Source of the DNA: Baylisascaris procyonis
Taxonomy: Eukaryota; Nematoda; Chromadorea; Rhabditida; Ascarididae
NCBI GenBank assembly: GCA_037389465.1
Contig: JAZARR010000223.1
Coordinates: 310,001-374,000 of the forward strand
Direction of reading: 5' to 3'
Length of the DNA: 64,000 bases
Shown: piece by piece, positions 60,371 through 64,000 of the stretch
How the letters are laid out: every line of letters begins with the position of its first letter
How positions within the stretch are numbered: the stretch's first letter is position 1
The notes under the pieces: model-generated
Databases searched by the model: none
Seen by the model: only the letters and a program-made list of their open reading frames with translations
What the model was told of the DNA's origin: nothing
Made by a program: the position numbers and the translations under genes

Positions 60371-62081
60371 GTTTGTGTTTGCTTGATGAATTACTAATAC
60401 TGATTGATAAAATGAGGTCGTGATAGAACACTGAGGTTTATCCGGTGACTGCTATCCTTGTAAAATTAGAATAGTATGCCGAAAGAAGAGCGCAGATAGT
60501 CGGAGAAGGGGAGTGTAATGTGGGATCATCGAGTCGACTAGCCGCTATTCTTTTGAAAATATGTGGCAGTTCCTTATTTGAAAGGAGTACGTGAAATTGC
60601 TGTTTAATCGGTATCTAAAGGAAATGTATAATTTATTTGAAATGCTATTCTTTTTATAATGATGATTTCAGAAATTGCTTCTTTACATCTCTTTTATCAA
60701 GCGGGATTTTGTTGGGCACTGCCGATATGCCCTGGAGGCGGATACCAGAAGTCGGTATACGGATGTTTTTGAGCGCTTTCGATTCTTTATCATCCTTTCA
60801 TTGAGTTCGCTATTAAATCGCTTGGCTGATCGTTCTTTTATAGTAATAATAATATGGTTGTTGAGCACTAATATTGTTATTTTTATAAGTGACTTATAGC
60901 ACGTAGAGATTTAATGTGGTATAAGTCGGCACAGTTGGGCAAGTAACACTGTAGGAGACATATCAAATCACTAGATTTTCTTGAGCATTTTTCAACTTTT
61001 TACCCACATGTTCTTCGTCCTAATTTTTCATGCTTCCTTATTTCTCGGCGCTATCGTCCACTCATCGTATTATAGGTCAGTGGTTTGTCAGTCGCCACCT
61101 TTTCTCTTACTCGGAATATTCATTGCGATCGCGATGTTACCATTTCTTCGATGGAGGTATTTTTTATATTTCTTACATTTTTAAATATATATTTTGTGAG
61201 GGTATTTATATATTCTATATGAGGATATTATATATCATGTTTTTTAATAAGAACAGTTTTTAAATCTGCGAAAAGAGGAGAAATAGCTAAGTGCTTGATT
61301 TTTGTTGATTAGGACTTTCGTCTGTTCCAAAGTGATCTTGATCACCTTATAGTTGGACATTTCCGCCTCGAGTCGTTCACCAAAAGTAGCAAACGTCTCG
61401 TTGGAATCCTTTTCTTTGGTAACTTTTCTTTAGCAACTGAAAGATAATTTCATTTTTGGTTCCATAGAGATAATTTTGCACTGAAAACTATTCATAGTAT
61501 TAATTTAATTCGTTATTTTTAATACACGTGACAGTTCGGAGATTGCTGCAACAGGTAATTGATCTGATTTTAAACGAGTTGATCTACATTCATATCTTAC
61601 ATTTGAGTTTCATAACGTTCTTTTATTAGTCACGAGATTCATAGGGCTGGAATTGATCAGGTTTTGGTAACATTTGATCATATAGGCTAGGCAAAATTAC
61701 TGTAGAACGTTACCTAGTTTGGAGATCTTTTCATAGGTTATATGGATATCGTAGTGAACGTTTCTAAGGATCTATTGGGTTCAGGTTGCTAATTTTTGAA
61801 TTTAGCGCTGACGGCGCATTACGACTTCTCGGTGGTGTGTCTGAGTTGTTACCTTTTCTTCATCCCTTCCTCTACAAGAGCTTTGAGTATACATGTAGCC
61901 GCGTTTGAAATGGTCAAATGAACTTATGTTTTGTAGGTCGTTTTTTTCGTGCCTCTTTCCCACCACCCCTCCTCTCCTGTTAGACTTTTTTCACCGAGTT
62001 TCTCCCACATTCTCGTTCCAATCTGGAAATTTCTCCTTACGACGATACTACATGATTCAGGAACGTATTCTTTAATTTCAG
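60371..62081. other. No gene recognised
   Basis: Two hydrophobic frames at 60675-60899 and 60981-61263 lack splice or family support. See the rejected list for the ND5-like reading. Confidence 0.35.
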
Positions 62082-62159
62082 GTGCCCTTAAGATGCGATC
62101 CAAAAATCACTGAATATTGCCAACGGATTCGGGATGATGGAGACTGCAGAGGGGAACAG
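62082..62159 (+). CDS. Short cysteine-containing exon-like segment
   Basis: TTTAATTTCAG, 26 open codons VPLRCDPKITEYCQRIRDDG, DCRGEQ, then GT. Three cysteines with spacing C-x7-C-x8-C suggest an extracellular cysteine-rich domain. Too short to name. Confidence 0.35.
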
Positions 62160-62708
62160 GTTGGTAAATTGAGTTTCTTTTAGTCAACCTTCTCCTTTTG
62201 TTTTTGTGCACAGCAAGAACTCGTATTATGGAGATTTTTTCTAATGCATAAAATTCTTCGCGGAGATTTATTTGCATATTTTACCTCGAAATGTTCTGCA
62301 TTAGTTTGAGGGAATTTATATTGTGGTTATTCGGGCTCATTTTTAACCATTGTTCATAAATCGTCTTTCCATCCTCATACCACCTAGTTATGTCGATCCC
62401 TCGACTAGCGGTAGTGGCTACAGAACTTTTTTATTATGAGGATGCTGTTTATTGAAAATGATGTAAGTCTGTGATTTCGGTTTGTTCTTTTTGTTGTTAA
62501 CGTAGTTCAATAAGCTGAGAATAAGAGCAAATTGTGGCTGCAATGAAATCATGAGAATTGATAGTAGCAATTTGAAAGCCTTCTAAAAGGTTGTGAATTT
62601 TGAATGGTTTTTGGTGTTTGAGGACATTGCTGATGCCGAACAGTGGGGAAGAGGAGGGGGCGACGGGGGGAAGTGTAAATAGCATCGGAAAGATAAGACA
62701 CGTAGGGC

Positions 62709-63345
62709 GATAGGGCTATTGTTATTTTGATTTCTAGTGGGTTCACAGTTTTTAGTGCTACTTCAAAGAAATTTTTTTGTTTTATATTTTTTGGTACTGC
62801 CGGGATTATTATTGTTGGTTTTGATGCATTTGGTTTTTCGCATGGAACTGGCAGGACTTCCAAGTTATATTGTCATGGGGATTACGGTAAGATTTGTTTT
62901 ATCCTTTATATTGAGTTGAGGATTTTTTGAATATGGTGGTCTGGTTTGTTTTTATTGGCTTCTCTTTGGCGTTTCCTTTTGTGGGTGACCTTGAGATGTT
63001 TATTGATCTGACTCTATGATGAGGCCTGTTCATATTGTGCCTGAGTGATATTTTTTGTTTTGTATTCTTATTTTGCGGGCTATTCATAATAAGGTTCTGG
63101 GTGTGGTGTCTTTCTTTGTTAGTATTTTGGTTTTTTTTTTAATTTTTGTCTTAGTGGGTAACTGTGTTTCTATGTTGTCTGAGGTGAATAAATTTCTTCT
63201 TTTTGCTTTTATTTGTGTCTCAGTGATTTTGAGTAGGCTTCGCTTATGCTTGGTTGAAGACCCGTTTATTTATTTTGAGTATGATCTTTTCTTTTTTATA
63301 TTTCTTCGTGGTTTTTCTGTTTTTTTTTTAAGTTTATTATATTGC
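62709..63345 (+). pseudogene. cytb: Nuclear copy of mitochondrial cytb (3' half)
   Basis: Successive frames read [69 protein letters not shown]-(TGA=Trp)-YFLF and [20 protein letters not shown], continuing to the C-terminus at 63345. These are hallmarks of cytochrome b: the LYCHGDY loop, the PVHIVPEWYFLF Qo-site region and the ILRAI-KVLGV helix. At least four frameshifts are present. A numt with nematode T-rich composition. Confidence 0.92.
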
Positions 63346-63391
63346 TGATCGGATCTTTGCGTAGTTTGGTTGGTGTGTATATAGTGTTAGA

Positions 63392-63434
63392 AATATAATA
63401 GGCTTGGGTCCTATCGACCTAAACCTATTATATT
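63392..63434. repeat. 19-bp-stem hairpin just downstream of the cytb copy
   Basis: Arms 63392-63410 (AATATAATAGGCTTGGGTC) and 63416-63434 pair at 17 of 19 positions with one additional G-T pair. The loop is CTATC. It starts 47 bp after the cytb stop. Confidence 0.85.
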
Positions 63435-64000
63435 CACATTCATATATAGCGGATTGCTTCGAACTTCATATAGTGTGTTAGTAGGAAATTGGCAATGGAG
63501 GTGAAAGGAAATAGCTATTGGTAGAGTGATTGCCTTACAATTCGTCTATGGGAGCAACAGATCTTCGTTAGTGTCATTATTTTTCTTAGCAGTATAATGG
63601 AGAGATAAGCATTTGAAAGCAGTGAATGAGCGATGCTCTTGGCATTTTTTAATGCAGATAATCATTATAAATTGCTTGGCTAGCTATTGATTTTTATTGT
63701 AGGTTAGCATTCGCAAGTTTAGTAGTGTTCGTAGAATTAGCGATTAGCGAGCCAGATTTCGTTATTGAAGTTGTTGGTGCAGATGAGTGAAATGAACATT
63801 CTGCATTGAAAATGTCTCATTTTTAATGAATTGTCTTTGTCGAGTACCCGTGTAAGGAGTTAATAATTTTGGCGATTACTCTAATTTATGCTGCTTTATG
63901 CTGCTAATTACTCTAATCCCCTCCACTAGAGGGGATTTCCTACGCAACTATCTCAGATCTCATATATACATTTGTGACCTTTTTCTTTAAAAAGCTTCTG
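63435..64000. other. No gene recognised
   Basis: Right flank without supported features. A short palindromic string CCCCTCCACTAGAGGGG lies at 63918-63934. Confidence 0.4.

Noticed and set aside
60981..61184. Hydrophobic frame with FQLFTHMFFV...FLGAIVHS resembling ND5/NuoL (a possible mitochondrial or Wolbachia insertion)
   Set aside because: The resemblance covers about 25 residues and the expected following motif is absent. Hydrophobic AT-rich frames easily mimic this.

Overview
This looks like nuclear DNA of a nematode, probably a filarial worm. The sequence is AT-rich and gene-poor, and its recognisable coding pieces are short exons bounded by nematode-style splice sites (TTTCAG acceptors, GTAAGT/GTGAGT donors). 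It also holds two broken nuclear copies of mitochondrial genes (cox1 and cytb) that read as nematode mtDNA: very T-rich, with TGA in place of tryptophan. No gene in the window is complete. Almost everything that can be recognised is a decayed copy whose exons still lie in their expected order.

Layout, all on the + strand unless stated. 0.2-8.5 kb: at least 13 exon remnants of a kettin/titin-like giant muscle protein (Ig half-domains alternating with kettin-type linkers), broken by stops and frameshifts. 10.35-10.71 kb: an unrecognised coding-like segment on the minus strand. 14.75-23.5 kb (perhaps to 24.4 kb): a decayed KIF21-family kinesin (C. elegans KLP-12 type), with a mutated and frameshifted P-loop, a frameshifted switch I, a stop after switch II, coiled-coil exons, and no visible exon for the rest of the motor. 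24-34 kb: nearly empty AT-rich DNA with two isolated exon-like pieces. 34.65-36.77 kb: a 57-bp minisatellite with 36 units and no change of register. 36.9-38.0 kb: three exon-like pieces of an unrecognised gene. 41.3-41.5 kb: a recent 113-bp tandem duplication. 41.66-42.07 kb: EGF-domain remnants running straight into a (TA)n tract. 45.2 and 49.1 kb: further exon-like pieces, the second resembling a laminin-G/TSPN strand. 51.3 kb and 53.5 kb: 49-bp and 66-bp minisatellites, the second ending in a perfect 18-bp-arm hairpin. 54.5-55.0 kb: a minus-strand 3' gene end with a phase-compatible 54-nt intron, the best candidate for something still intact. 55.8-56.5 kb: a GC-rich island and a foldable segment. 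56.86-62.16 kb: four exon-like pieces of unrecognised genes, interleaved with the two mitochondrial insertions at 57.3 and 62.7 kb.

The genes do not form a working system. What unites the window is the way it decays: ordered exons with splice signals kept, reading frames lost, and expansion of microsatellites, minisatellites and organelle DNA. That is what a non-recombining, degenerating region would look like, for example a filarial Y-linked segment or an old duplicated block. This chromosomal reading is inference and needs male/female read depth or synteny to test. No CRISPR, operon, bacterial gene, rRNA or tRNA was found. All family assignments come from reading motifs by eye, without a database search.
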